Of a stretch of DNA of 64,000 bases, positions 46,501-59,122 are shown one piece after another (the stretch's first letter is position 1; each line of letters opens with the position of its first letter). The notes beneath the pieces are model-generated. The model was not told the DNA's origin and ran no database searches. It saw only the letters and a list, made by a program, of their open reading frames with translations. A program made the position numbers and the translations under genes. This DNA is from Amyelois transitella (lineage: Eukaryota; Arthropoda; Insecta; Lepidoptera; Pyralidae). The stretch is taken from NCBI RefSeq assembly GCF_032362555.1, contig NC_083525.1, forward strand, positions 6,371,501 to 6,435,500. The letters run 5' to 3'.

Positions 46501-48406
46501 ATACAAAAGCTAAATAGTAATGAGTACGTACCTCTTGCGATAGTGACCCGACGACCACTTGGGGTTATACGAGGCAGGGGCGGCCCTTGTCTGAAATTAA
46601 ATATATTATAAAAAGATTAAAATCTATCTAGTTATATTCCTTACCTGTGATCTGTTTGTTTATACACTAACTATAAGATTGTAGAGAAAATAAAGAAATT
46701 TTTGAATTTTGAATTTTTTGAATTTTTATCTACACGTAATTTTAATTTATCAATGAAGGTGTAAATAGGTTTCTTGTTAACAGGCTTACGCTTGGACTTT
46801 ATCGTAGCGTTTATGGGAATCAATAATTCAAGAAAAAGTAAACGTACAAATATACCATCAAATAAAATAAATACTAAGGACAAGGACATAGGATACCTTT
46901 CATCCCGGTAAAAACGAAAGCTCCCGTGGGATTAAACGTAAAACCTGTATTATTTTTTAGGTGGCACAGACTACGTCGCTTTTTGTAAATGGCGCTTATT
47001 TCACGCGGGTGAAGCTGGGGGTAAAAGCTGGTGTCTAATATATGCTTCACGTCGTTATAGATGATATTATTGTGTGCTGATACTAGAATGGAGTTTATTA
47101 TTCAGTGACATTATATCTATATATAATGTCACTGAATGTTTTTGTCATCGATCAATCCTTGAATAAAAAGATGTACACTGCTCTGCATGTTTAATTATAT
47201 CTAATAATAGGGAGTAGTAAATACTAACAAACTTCAGATATGCGTGCTAATAGTCTGAAAACTGAAGATGCCGAAGACCGGACAAATCGGAAAGACAAAA
47301 GTGGGAAAGTGGACCCCAAGGGTCTAACCACTATCGTAGAGGGTGCAATTGGGAACGCGCAAATACGAGAGAGAGAGAGAGAGAGATTATTATTTTTATT
47401 TATTTATGTACACAAAATTATATACAGGAGCATTAAATACAGTAGATAATTCAAACAACAAAGATAATTCAAAATACAAAGGTGCTACTTTTTTCAATAG
47501 AAATTTCTTCCAGCAGGCCCATGAGAGGAGAGATGAATTTAGGAGCGGTACGGCGTGTGCATAAATATCGTTTAACTAAATAATATAATTAATTGTACTT
47601 AAGCTTTCCAGAAGACAAACTTACGCCTTCTCCAGCAGTTCTTTAAACTCCGGCCTCGTGATGTCCCTGTCGTTGAAGAACTCCGGGCACGCTGCTCTCA
47701 TGGTGAAGTACATGTCCAGCTTGCGCTTAGTCTTCTCCAGAGAGAATTTACAGCCTCGTAGGAAGGTCATAATGCGGCCTTCATCTGTGATACCAATCAA
47801 TTCATCAAATAATATAAATTAAAACTGACGCGATGACGTCATGATGTTATACGCGCCAATGATATAGTAGATCTGACATAGTGGAAAGAGAAATGTCAAA
47901 AATTGGACGCCATGCCCTGAAGCATATTGGTGAAGGATGTTAATAATGGAACACACAAAGATGATAGAGTGATAGCAGTAGTAAAAGTGTGCCTAAACAC
48001 AAAAATGTAGAAATTAACAATTTTTGGGAAAAATCTACATACATACATACATATAATCACGTCTATATCCCTTGCGGGGTAGACAGAGCTAACAGTCTTG
48101 TAAAGATTGATAGGCCACGTTCAGTTGGCTTTAAGATAGAAAGAAAAAATCTATTATATTATAAAAACCCTATTAAGGTGGCCTTCCATTATTAGCTCTT
48201 ATATTCCAAAGGGTAAGGTAGTCTGTTTACCCCATACAAAACGTAATCGAAAACTTACCCCATTCGTCCGGGAGGTGCGGCTGCTTCTTCAGCCACTCCT
48301 TGATATGGGCCAGGTCCTGGTCCCTGGTGTCCACATTCTCATTCAGCTCTATCCTGATCTGCTTCCAGACTTCCCCAGTCGGCTGCATAAGAATTGGGGA
48401 CGTCAT
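43584..48406 (-). CDS. CRAL-TRIO domain lipid-binding protein 2 (alpha-tocopherol transfer protein-like)
   Basis: Middle gene of the array. Minus-strand coding exons: 48406-48259, 47784-47625, 46590-46532, 45467-45268, 44766-44656, 44267-44165 and 43735-43584. Phases are 1,2,1,0,0,1 as in its neighbours; 310 residues, no disruptions. The start ATG lies 4 nt inside an exon whose acceptor is at 48411-48413. N-terminal helical domain: IKEWLKKQPHLPDEW and GRIMTFLRGCKFSLEKTKRK. Lipid-binding domain: LPRITPSGRRVTIA, EGVGGDVYILDASKA, EAYPVKLKEVHVVNASP, LPEEYGGTGGSLSEL. The tail is NYDELFGIDGSFRQLSID. Exon 4 has one extra codon relative to the paralogues. Cytosolic lipid carrier by family; ligand unknown. 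Introns hold family A copies (45504, 48040), a hairpin at 47100 and a (GA)n tract at about 47371. Confidence 0.93.
45504..45655 (+). repeat. Family A 3' half
   Basis: AGGCGATGGGCTAGCAACC to GTGACCATATGTATGTATG, antisense in the intron before coding exon 4 of CRAL-TRIO gene 2. A degenerate piece follows near 45868. Confidence 0.7.
46890..47030 (+). repeat. Interspersed repeat with CACGCGGGTGAAGC end
   Basis: Shares GGTGGCACAGACTACGTCGC and the CGCGGG(C/T)GAAGCTG(C/G)GG end with segments near 2031, 18945-19045 and 51540-51660, and reversed near 50130-50240. A common moth repeat tail; class not assigned. Confidence 0.45.
47100..47137. repeat. Short perfect-arm hairpin
   Basis: ATTCAGTGACATTATAT pairs with ATATAATGTCACTGAAT around a few central bases; intronic in CRAL-TRIO gene 2. 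Confidence 0.7.
48040..48140 (-). repeat. Family A tail, reversed
   Basis: CATACATACATACATATAATCACG to GGCCACGTTCAG, in intron 1 of CRAL-TRIO gene 2. Confidence 0.7.
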
Positions 48407-48413
48407 CTTTCTG

Positions 48414-50754
48414 TAAATATAATTAGCAATATTAATATTTAATTATTCAATTATTTTTGTAATTACTTATATCACAGAGTTAATAAAATAGTAATGGTGA
48501 TGATGATGCGTGGGATTCTTCTTATTGTGATGGATCTTCAACTTAAGTATCTTCTATGTGAACCTCAATTCTTCTTCTTTCAGTTCTTTTATATTTCCAA
48601 ATTGGATACCTACAAATGTCACTTTTTGATGTCAAAACAATAAGCCATCCAGCTGAACGTTCTTTGTATCTGCGAAGCTCTGTCTACTTCGTAGTCGATA
48701 AAGAAGAGATAAGTAAAACGAATTGTACGTACGGTGCACAAAAAGCAAAGCGATTTTATAATACCTACTCATCATATTTCATTCGTTTACATTTGATCAC
48801 GTGAGATTAACAGATTTTATATTTTTCGTGTGCTTTTTCCATAAGTTTACGCTTAATAAAAACGTAATAAGTTACACTTAACACAATAGAAAATATTTTT
48901 TAATTTGTTATTTATGTCACGTTACGAGTACTTTACACGGAAGAAAATAATTGCAGGTGGTAGCAGAGATCATGGGAATATACTACATAGATCGTAATCT
49001 AAGACTATGGCTTCATTTTCTCACTTTTAGAAAAAAGTAAGATATTTAACTTGGCATTAGTCAACTTGTACATTGATACATTGCGGGCGCTATAGAACAT
49101 TTCAAACTTACTTTTTTATGTAATTTATTCCATCGATAACCAACTTTTGATTATTAACTGTAATGCGATAGTTGTTGTTTTGTTTTAAGCAAATGTACTT
49201 GTCATTGCATGATTAAATTGTTAAAGTTTAAAATAACTTATTATTATATATAAAAATAAAATATGAATAATAAAAAAGACAATTTATAAAATAAAAAAAG
49301 ATACATCAAACGGTACCAAAATCGGTTCATAAACGACTCGTACTTAGCCCTTTATTTTTTATGTCGCTTAAAAAAACCACAAGACTACTTTTACAAAGTA
49401 CCTAAATCTTAATGACTAAGTTGAGGTAGGCGCATAAGATTGCAATATCTAACGCAGATTTCGGACCTGGTGAAGCAACATGTTTCCTCATACTTGGTAC
49501 ATAAGTTTGGAAGCCGGGCCAAGGTTGAGAACTGGTATTATGTTCAAGGCTAATGTCATTATGGACCATGGTGCTGTCGGAGAGAAATGCATATTTTCTT
49601 CATGTTGTTAGTATATATTATTAAAGCTGAAACTGTGGCTTCGTCCTGGGGCATTTATTTGGATAAAATTATGTTATTCTAAATGTTTTTTCTATGTAGG
49701 TATGTGCCTTATAGTTAACAAAATTCAAAAATTAAAATATATAGGTACATAATTTTATTAAGGTTGGGAAATATATGAAAATATGAATACATACATATGT
49801 ATATATGTATTGATTACCACTTTGGTCATCTTTATTCCAGGCTGTTATATTGTCTGGGTTCGGCTTCCGCGTGCAATAAGTATAATCTAAATAGAAATAT
49901 TTTTATTTATCTATTTTAACTATGCATGTAAAATGTACAGCAGGTCGCCTTTATGCCATAAGGCATAAAAATATATAATTTCAAATATTCTAGGAAATTG
50001 TTAAATTCAGTGTGAACTTGAAATGAAGAAGGGCCTCGTGTTGAAAATCGTGTAATATATAAGTACATAGAATAAAAAGGTTTATACAATCCTAGTCAAG
50101 CTGTTTTTTATAAAGAAATAGCATTCACCCGTGCGAATTTAGCGCCATCTACCAAAGAAGACAGGTTTCTCGCAAATTACACGGGAACTATAGTTTTTAT
50201 CGGGATAGAAATTACCCTATGTCCTTCTTCAGACTCAAGTACGCAAAATTTCAAGATGTGTGGTTCTGTAGATAACGCGTGAAATGAAAACAAACAAACA
50301 AATAAACTTACTGGTGCATTCATAATATTAGTCGGATGTAGATTCACAAAGGGAGCTTTTAAATTATTATATAATAAATTTGTATAAGATAGAGTACTGC
50401 TAATACCCTTCTACTGTAGATACTTTATATAAGTGAATAATATTCTATAATAACCCTTTATAATTAAGATAGCATTATCCTCACTACGTAATTAAATATG
50501 CGTACGTCATTTCTTGCAGAAAACGTCAACTCATCTCAATTCATTAAATAAATTTATCATGAAATATTATAATGTTACTAACTAACAACCTTCATGATTT
50601 GTCTACAATAAATATCGGTGTTATCGTCACCAGACTCATCATTGAAATACGATGCACTGATGGCTCATTTGATGTGCCATGTCACAATGTGTCATGTCAT
50701 ATCATTGCCAACCATGACAATGTCATGGGTCGAATGGAACATAAATATATTCAT
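48414..50754. other. Upstream region of CRAL-TRIO gene 2, no gene seen
   Basis: AT-rich, probably leader-intron sequence of CRAL-TRIO gene 2. No coding exon recognised. Repeat-like traces occur near 48640 (family A) and 50130-50330 (retroelement tail). Confidence 0.4.
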
Positions 50755-50975
50755 ATAATAACATCTATATCCTTTGCAGGGCAGACAGAGCCCACAGCCT
50801 TGTAAAAACTGATAGGCCACGTTTAGCTGTTTGGCTTAATGATATAATTGGAATTCAAATAGTGACCGGTTGTTGGCCCATCGCTTAAAAGAAGAATCCC
50901 AAGTTTGTAAGCCTATTCCTTAGTCGCCTTTTACGACAACCATGGGGAGATGGAGTGGTTCTATTCATTTTTCTT
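50755..50975 (-). repeat. Family A repeat, nearly complete
   Basis: Reversed copy from CATCTATATCCTTTGCAGGG to GGAGTGGTTCTATTC. Confidence 0.7.
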
Positions 50976-51286
50976 AGTATTACTAACATTTACATTTGAT
51001 AGATAGATAAAAGCTTCATTCTCTATCACAATACATTTGCATGTTACATAAATAACATACCTACATACATTTGCAAAACAACTGACAATTAGTATAGTAT
51101 TGGCAATTGTTTCCGATGGAAGGACTACGGTTTGTGAAACAAACACGCCATGGTGCCATCAGCCGTGTGCATTAAGGGAAGTATTGAAGTGAAAACCTAG
51201 TGAAAATTCAATAAAATATTTTGTTTGAACCAAGCAAATCTATATTTTAAAAAATACTAATAATACAGTTTTTTTCCGACTAACAA

Positions 51287-51483
51287 AATTCAAAATTCAA
51301 AATTCAAAATTTTTTATTCATTATTATAGGATATTATTATATCGCTTAATAATTGTCGTATGGTTTAACAACTTGGTTGACGTCAAATATATTACTTAAA
51401 AACTAAGTTTACTGCCGCTTCCAAGGCGTCAGTGCAGAAGAAGCGGTAACAAACTGCACTGCAGCATTTTCTTCAACAAGATA
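51287..51483 (+). repeat. LINE-tail-like repeat, copy 2
   Basis: Matches 6501-6700 over most of its length, including TTGGTTGACGTCAAAT and CCAAGGCGTCAGTGCAGAAG, and starts with an iterated CAAAATT tract. Confidence 0.55.
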
Positions 51484-51709
51484 CTTAGTCCTGAGTTAGT
51501 CCTGAACATATTTTTTTTACTATTACTATATTATTTATTCCGCGGTAAAAACTTAAGATCCCGTGGGATTTGCAAAACACCAACATATATTCTTTTGTAG
51601 GTGGCGCTAAATTCGCACTTGTAGATGACGTTTTAGTCGCGCGGGCGAAGCTGCGGGTAAAAATACTCGTAGTACTTAAAACTTTACATAGAATAAATTT
51701 TACAGCTTC

Positions 51710-51885
51710 CCCTGCAAGTTTGCAGAGGTCAGACGGGAGTCGCTTAGCGTAAAAATGTGACTTGACCAATACAGCTTCCTACTTGGTGTTCCATAAATCG
51801 GAAAAGTTGGTAAGTAATCTTACATGGACCCCGGGCTCCATTCCAAGAGGTGGAGATGCACCCGAAACTAAGGTACGTCGAATAA
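51710..51885 (+). repeat. Family D repeat
   Basis: CCTGCAAGTTTGCAGAGG, ACGGGAGTCGCTT, then TGGACCCCGGGCTCC and AGAGGTGGAGATGCACCC. Preceded by the CGCGGGCGAAGCTGCGGG repeat at about 51540-51660. Confidence 0.5.
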
Positions 51886-52437
51886 TAATTATGATGCTTT
51901 TATAACTACCAGAGAATCCGTGTGCAATACATAAATAAAAATCAATGTTATTTATTCCAAGTCAGTATGGAATATTATATATCTATTTATTATTATATAT
52001 CTATTCATCTTTCTGTCTGTACAGCGTTGTGGAATTTTCTCGTCAGGAACTTTCTAGGTATAATACTTATAAGTATAAAAAATTGTGATAAAAACATAAT
52101 GTGTTTATAATAATGCAGCTACATCGATTTAAGTTATCCACTTCAAAACTAAGATTCAATGGAAATGGAAAAGAAGGTTTGTGAAATTGAAATAAAAGTT
52201 TATGTGAATTCTACTTAGTTATATCTATTATATCTAACTAATTAAATAACACTTATATAAAAAGTCAAAATTGATTTTAAAAGTCAGAATAGGCCACTTG
52301 ACCTCTTTAAATTAATCCCAAAGCTGTACACTCTCCAAACAATTTTTAAAATGTCTACGATTGGGAAAATTCTGTGTGTCAAATCAAATTGACCAAATTA
52401 AGATACCTATTTATTTAATAAAATTACAAAATATTGT

Positions 52438-53000
52438 ACTTACCCTAAAATTCCTAAATCAGGTAAATAATAATCAAAATAAACAACGAGTAGACTCGAT
52501 CCGCGAGTTAAAATAAACCTACCAAATTGAGGTACGAGTATTTATCTAAAAAGATAAAAATAAACTTGCTCTAATTTCTAGTCTAATTTCATAAAATAAA
52601 ATGTCCACAAAGAATGACCTGAAGAGCACATGCATTAACAAACAGACAACCCACAACCGTGTGGTGTGGCGCAGAAATACTAGGAGGGCTGACCCCAAAT
52701 AAATTGGGACTATAGCCAGGAGAAAGAAGAAGAAAGAAAATATCCACGACTGATCTGACTTTTTTGACTAAGATATTTATAAAATTACTAAACTAAATTA
52801 ATCTTACCCCAAAAATCAGGTGAACAATTAACAAAATGCCGGTTGCGGGTGAATAACACCGCGTCTCAATTTTTATTGAGAAAATTGTGATAATAATTTA
52901 AGAACATAATGAAAAAATTTAACTTACCCCTAAAGTCTAAATTCAGGTGGAACAAAATGGCCGAAGCAGGTGCACAACACCGCTTCTCGAACTGAACTGA
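52438..53000 (-). promoter_or_regulatory. Triplicated leader-exon-like units upstream of CRAL-TRIO gene 2
   Basis: Three minus-strand segments each end in a good splice donor: GTAAGT at 52443, GTAAGA at 52807, GTAAGT at 52927. Just upstream of each donor is a CACCTGA-like or TACCTGA-like block, and units 2 and 3 also share (G/C)CATTTTGTT and GCGGTGTT(A/G)T. Unit 3 is preceded by a TATA-like GATATATC and TCAGTTCAGTT. No start codon in frame with the CDS is present. Best read as duplicated alternative first exons or promoters of CRAL-TRIO gene 2; unit 1 is the most diverged. Transcription is unproven. Confidence 0.4.
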
Positions 53001-54763
53001 GAAAATTAAGATATATCTTACAACATGGAGACCTTGCTGGCACATTGTGCAAGCGCGTCACTTTTACCGGCCAATCTTAATATTTGACTGCAAGGGCTAG
53101 TGAATTAACATTGCAAATATTTTTTTGATGTGATGTAAGGTTATTGCCATCTTTAAATCTATTGTGTTTTTCATGCTTTGCTTCGTTTTTTGTCGATCAA
53201 TCTTATCTCATACCGACCATTTTGCTAGTGTGTTTGTTTGTTACCTTTTTCACGATTATTACAACCCTATTTGGTCCTTACGTCTCGGAAATGCGCGCTA
53301 CGCTGCTCAAATTAAAGCGTAAAGTTATTTGAGTAGCAAAATACATAATAATCATGTCTTAATTTTTGTTAAGACCGTGTAGAGTAAGAAGAGTAATGGA
53401 GAGTCTCTTTTTTACTTTCATTAGAACACAGGAGAGTAATAGATCTGCTTATTTAACAGTCTGACAAACAGGTAGTAGAGTCTCACGACTATTACGTTAT
53501 TTAGTTTATCTAGCATCTAGGGTCAAAGACCAAACAAGGTAAAAAGACGCAACTCATTCGTTATGATATGACTGGGTTTTTATACATCAGTTAAAGAATA
53601 TTTCCTTAATTGTAGGATTATTCTTACAATAATCAATTGTTGAAGAAAATAACCTCAACTATCATACTCCACCAGTTCTGTGCACCGCCTTCATTCTATA
53701 GGTCCCGGGTTAATTTTGCGACATTTTTCACTTTATTCAGTCTTCTACTGGCTAATGTCTTTCTTTATGTCTAACCAATTAAACGATACCAAATTAGAAT
53801 TAAAATCATAAATAAAAATTTGCTATTAAGATGGTGGATTTAACATTAGATTAATTTCATTTACAGATTCGTTAGATTTCTATAGTAGTCTGTATACTTG
53901 ATCGACGGCAATGTTGTAAATCAAAAAACGCAGGACAGTCGAAATTCAGGATGTTTCAACACGAATACGTAAGTCGGTATACTTTTTGTATCGCAACTGT
54001 GTTATACTCTATGAACAAGTAGACTGAATGCTTCATTTAATATCACGTAATTGTTTGGCAGTGAACCTATTTCTTTGGGTTTATGTAAGAAATTTTGTTA
54101 ATAGGTGAATGTACCAATGATAGTTTTTGGCTGTTTGGGTGCTGTGAAGTTTAGTCTTGTTGTAATGATTGTTGTGATCATATTAAATATAAAACAATGT
54201 CCCACTTTTTCGTATCGTCGACTTTAAAACGCGAAAAATAATACTGTTATTCTATAAGAATTCAAAATTAGCTCTCCTTAAAAAGCCTCGTTTGATCGTT
54301 TATTTAGTATTTGACTCAAATCAAAATTAATTTTTCACATCAATTATATCTCTTTAGATTTTTGTTCGCTTCCATTTTCATTAAAACTTCACAGAATTCT
54401 TTTACATCTCCTCCAAATGATATAGGATATTTTAAAATATACTTAACGCGCGTTTCGATTTATAATATTGTAATAATTATTTTAAACCTTTACATTATAC
54501 TATTTGTTTTTGTGATAGGCGAACAAATAGTAAGTTGATTTACCACAGTGCAAGAGCCGTGAACCAAATTTAGTTCTTCTGTCACTGGGGTTCAGACGGG
54601 GAGTTTTCCTCAAAAACCCCAGGGAAACGCCACTAGGACAAGGAAAATGAATAACAAAATGTGTATAGAAATATCAGTGGCTCAACAAAAGGAGGGAAAA
54701 ATAAGCGGTTGAAATTAAAATGAAGATAATAAAACAGCCTCAAATAATAATAAAAAGTGTATA
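53001..54763. other. Intergenic spacer between CRAL-TRIO genes 2 and 3
   Basis: No coding region recognised. An ORF of 62 codons near 53144 is hydrophobic but has no family resemblance or gene context. A minus-strand ATTAAA at 54769-54764 may be the polyadenylation signal of CRAL-TRIO gene 3. Confidence 0.35.
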
Positions 54764-54952
54764 TTTAATCAAATGCTTAACAAAACCAATAGATTCAAAC
54801 GTCTTAATATCAACACACCTAATTGAGCAAGACCTTTGGTTGACGACAACATTTGGTACATAAAAGTGGTAACTGAAAAAGCGATAGAGAAAGCAGTTAA
54901 CCTATAAAATAATGAGAATCTTGATGAAATAAACCAACTCAATTGAGAAGAA

Positions 54953-57900
54953 TCAATCTATGACCAACTGACGGAAGGAGCCGTCGATTCCGAAGAGTTC
55001 ATCGTAATTGGTCGGTTTGCCCGGTCTCAGGGCTTCGTTGGCTTTCACGTCTTCCTGTTGTTTGAACCAGTCTGTGTACTCGTCCATTTTCTTGACCCAC
55101 GCACCTAGAATCAAGTTTAAGTGTTAGTTCTTACCTTTCATTTTCTAAGTCTAATAGCATCTATATGTGAATCAACAGTTAAGAAATGGTAAACTGAATA
55201 TAGTGATATACTTCTTCAAGGACTGGAATTTTGAGATAAGGAATATCTTATATCTTTATCCAAATGATTTGAAATATCAAATCATTTGGATAAAATAATG
55301 ATAATGGCTTTAATCACCATGACTGGTCTCAAGATATTCAATCTATTGGTCAAGCTACACTCAATATATGTACTTTTGTCTTATAATAGTTTCTTTTCTT
55401 ATGAGAGATTTCTGATCTCAGAGTGATGGGTGACATAGATTTGAGTAGTAATGTACAGTATTAATGATTACTAATAAAGTAACATAAAATTGATATACTT
55501 ACTATGTAAATCAGCCATGCTGCCGGCGTTGCCACCATATTCATTGGGTAACATTTCCTTGGGCACGTATTTGTACAACTCACTGGAGTCGGAATGGAGG
55601 AAGATCTACAACAGAATAAAATAGATCGTTAAATATTAATTCGACTGAAAAAAAAAATACAATTTGTTTTAATTAACAAGTCTGCGGCTGACGTAGTGTA
55701 TTTTGATAATAGTATGTTAATGAACAGTTTCATTAAAATTATAAATATTTTCAACGAAATGACAGGTACACTATGTACAACGATCAACCACCTGTCGAGT
55801 AATGAAAATAGAATAAATAATTAAGTGAGGTGTACAAATAATAAAGATAATAAATTCAATGATGCAATAAGTTTTATCCTTTTTGGTAAACATAACATTA
55901 TTTTATTACCTACAGAAGAAACATGTAGAGCGTCAAAACAAAGAGTGGTCAAAAGCATACCCCGGGCTCCTCCATCCTTCATAAAGTCATATCATTTTCT
56001 GTTCATAATATGATCATCCTTCGATGGCGATTGATATTATTTTTTAACTTTTTTCAAATAATGTAGGTATACCTGTACTTTAAAATTTCTTCTATAAATT
56101 TAATGTTTGTCTTTACATACTTTAAACTTTTTCTTGATAAAAGCTTTATATAGTTGACGATCGTGTTTACTACATCTCCTTATAATAAACTTTACTATTA
56201 ATTAATTGTAATGTCTACTTACTCTTTCTTTGATCTTGTCCTTGATGAAAGGTTTAACGAAGTTGACGATCTTGTCAACCAGAGGTGAGATGTTGATGAC
56301 GTGCACAGCCTTTAGTTTGACTGGATAGGCCTCCTGTTGAAGATATAAATATATTAATAAAAGCTACTTTACCTAAAAGTTTATAACGATTAGCATCATA
56401 CAAGAGAAAAAGTGAATAATTGTAGAAATAATAGAAACAAAATGACAACGCGTTAAGTCATTTTGTGGCGTTTTGAGGCGCTAAGTCGGCAGTGAATGGT
56501 AGATTAAAAGAACCCAACGTTTTCTGTACGTACTTTTTAGGAAGAAACTGGACGCGGTAAGATAAGATGTCTACTTATATAAAATCACGCCTCTTTCCCG
56601 AGGGGTTAAACATTTATTACATCTTTACACTTGTCATGATCCCCACATACTTCTTTCGCTTCATCTACATTCATGATTCTATTCATGCAAGCTCTTCTGT
56701 TTGTGGTATCTTGACCTGACCTTTTGCCAGGACGACCCTGATTTTAAAATTACTAACCTGTACACAGACTAGGAATTTCTTCACCAATGTCGGTGTGAAC
56801 TTCGAGAAATGAGTGGGGGTGGCGACGGAAGCGTCCAGGATGTACACATCTCCAGCAACTCCCTCCTTCTCCTCAGCCAGTCTCACATCGCCCATCATGA
56901 GGGCCAGCTTGAACGCGTCAGCCACATTTGGGGTCTGGACGTCTTTGTCGAGACCTGATGAAGAGAGGTCAAGAATTTATGACTATAAGAGGTTACATTG
57001 GCTTTTGTAAATTGTCTCTTTTGTGCTGTTTTGTGAGTATTATTTTTATGGTGCAAACATTTTATCTATCTATCTACCCAGCTCTACAATTTCCTAAGCT
57101 ACTTTTATGCAAGTTTCTCAATAGGCAATTGGAACTATTGGCTTTGTTTACTCCGCAAGGAGACGAGATTATGTTTTATTTAGTTATAATTATTCGATGC
57201 TGCTTATGGCTTCGTATGGAAATAATGTGTTGGTTGGTATGATTTCCGTCATGATGACAATCGCTTTTCTTAATACATATAACTACTATGTTATTGAACC
57301 TGGCTTACCGATGTATAAGCAATACAAAATGTATAAATTTGCATTATACAATAGTATTAAAATTATGTCGTAGGGGTCAACGATAAGATGACAATAAATT
57401 GACAATTCTTGAGTTATAAATAAATTATTATACGTATATTTCCACACATTTAAAAACCTTGAGTATGACTTTAATGAGGTCCTTCTTTAATACCTTAACT
57501 ACAGTACCACAGACGTTCACAGTGAATTTCAAAAGATATTGTGTAGATATAAATAAGAGTATTTACCTCTCATGATGATAACACGACGCCCATCTGGTGT
57601 TAGTCCAGGAAGCGGAGGCATTTGCCTGTAATAAAGTTATGAAAATTCAGTTATTAATATGATTTGGGTAGAAACCTTTTTCTAGCGCCTAGTACTCTAA
57701 GGCAGCAATTTACAAGCTGTGCGGAATGAATAAATACGTCCAGAGTATTATCTTACAATATACACATTTAGGATTCTATGGTTCAAATTTATTTAGATTG
57801 AATTATTGTCACCATTGTCATAATTAAATTTGTGTCTACTTCAAAGCTTAGATGATCATGACATGATCAACGACTGAATGTTCACGATATTGTAAATTAA

Positions 57901-58874
57901 TGATATCTGAATTGATTTTCTATCGTGAATATTTCGGATAAAATTCAAACTAATACAATATTATTGTAACATTCGAACTTGTAATATCTCCTTCCACGTC
58001 GCCTGGTTACTTTAACAGTTTTGCCATAAACCATTTAAATTTGTAAACTCTTTGTTTTTTTAAAAGAAAATTAACATCATCTTCTACGACGACTTACACC
58101 ATATTAAGAATTTCCTGTAGTTCAGGCCGCTTGACATCACGGTCTGTGAAGAATTCCGGCACAGCTGTTCTCATGGTGAAGTACATGTCCAGCTTACGCT
58201 TGGTCTTCTCCAGGGAGAATTTGCAACCCCGGAGGAAGGTCATGATACGCTGGTCATCTGAAACGAAATTAATATTATTGGTTTTTGCCTTTTGAAAAAG
58301 CAAACACATTTACTTTTCTTGGTGTTTATTAACTGTCTTTTGTTTACAGTTCTGTTTTTCTTCTAGTGCTTACTAGCATTCTCTAACTGACGAACATACA
58401 TCCCTAACTTTATCTTCCTACATAACATTATGACTTCCCCGTTTCGGCTGTACATTATCTGTCACTCACTCAATAACGCAAGATTGTAATATTTTTTTTA
58501 CATTATAAGACCTTTTAATACCACATATTTTATATACTCGTATGTATAGGTACATTGGTATTTAAACAAAAGATTACAATTATACATTGAATTTTATTTA
58601 CAAGTCCCTTCCTTAAGTTTTAAGAACGCCCCGGGTCAACTAACTGCGTCATCTTAGACTTCTTGCTTAGCACCAGTTAACGCTGATGTCAAATGCGCTC
58701 AATTTTTTTATTGATTGCCACAATCGAAAACTTACCCCATTCATCAGGCAGATGTGGCTCCTTCTTCAACCACTCCTTGATGTGAGCCAAGTCTGCGTCT
58801 TTGGTGTCGGCATTCTCGTTCAACTCCTCCCTGATCTTCTGCCACATCTCCCCAGTTGGCTGTTCCAGCGTCAT
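54953..58874 (-). CDS. CRAL-TRIO domain lipid-binding protein 3 (alpha-tocopherol transfer protein-like)
   Basis: Third gene of the array and the most compact. Minus-strand coding exons: 58874-58736, 58257-58098, 57625-57567, 56954-56758, 56333-56223, 55605-55503 and 55104-54953; phases 1,2,1,0,0,1; 306 residues, intact. The start ATG lies 20 nt inside an exon with acceptor at 58895-58897; upstream codons in that exon are short leader. N-terminal helical domain: MTLEQPTGEMW, IKEWLKKEPHLPDEW, QRIMTFLRGCKFSLEKTK. CRAL-TRIO lipid pocket: LPGLTPDGRRVIIMRG, EGVAGDVYILDA, EAYPVKLKAVHVINISP, LPNEYGGNAGSMADL. The tail is NYDELFGIDGSFRQLVID. By family, a cytosolic hydrophobic-ligand carrier; ligand unknown. 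Intron 56334-56757 ends with a reversed LINE 3' fragment directly against the splice donor of exon 4. Confidence 0.93.
55256..55293. repeat. Perfect hairpin
   Basis: TTATCCAAATGATTTGA and its exact complement flank AATA; in the intron between coding exons 6 and 7 of CRAL-TRIO gene 3. Confidence 0.8.
56581..56745 (-). mobile_element. LINE 3' fragment, reversed
   Basis: Reverse complement of the 8334 LINE end (ATCACGCCTCTTTCCCGAGG, TTCTTTCGCTTCATCTACATTC, TGACCTGACCTTTTGCCAGG). Intronic in CRAL-TRIO gene 3. Confidence 0.7.
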
Positions 58875-59122
58875 CTTGGCTGTATCGACTGGTCCTGAAA
58901 ATATTAAAAGAGTAATATAGTCTTGTTTTTGATTTTAAGATATGTACATTTCTATGAGTCAAAATTGTTTCAATTTAAATTGCGTGAAATATAAAAAGTA
59001 TCATCAAAAACCCAGGGCAATCAGCAACAGTTTGTTTTAACCTAACCTTACCGAGATTTAAACCTAGGACCTTGAGACTTTGAGGCTGACGAATAATTAT
59101 TACGGCGAAAAAGAGACGATTA

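Noticed and set aside
53144..53332. 62-codon hydrophobic ORF resembling a membrane peptide
   Set aside because: Isolated in AT-rich spacer; T-rich DNA gives such hydrophobic ORFs by chance.
43584..58874. Possibility that the right-hand exons form one long gene
   Set aside because: Each set of seven exons has its own start exon and stop, with complete CRAL-TRIO domains, so they are separate tandem genes.
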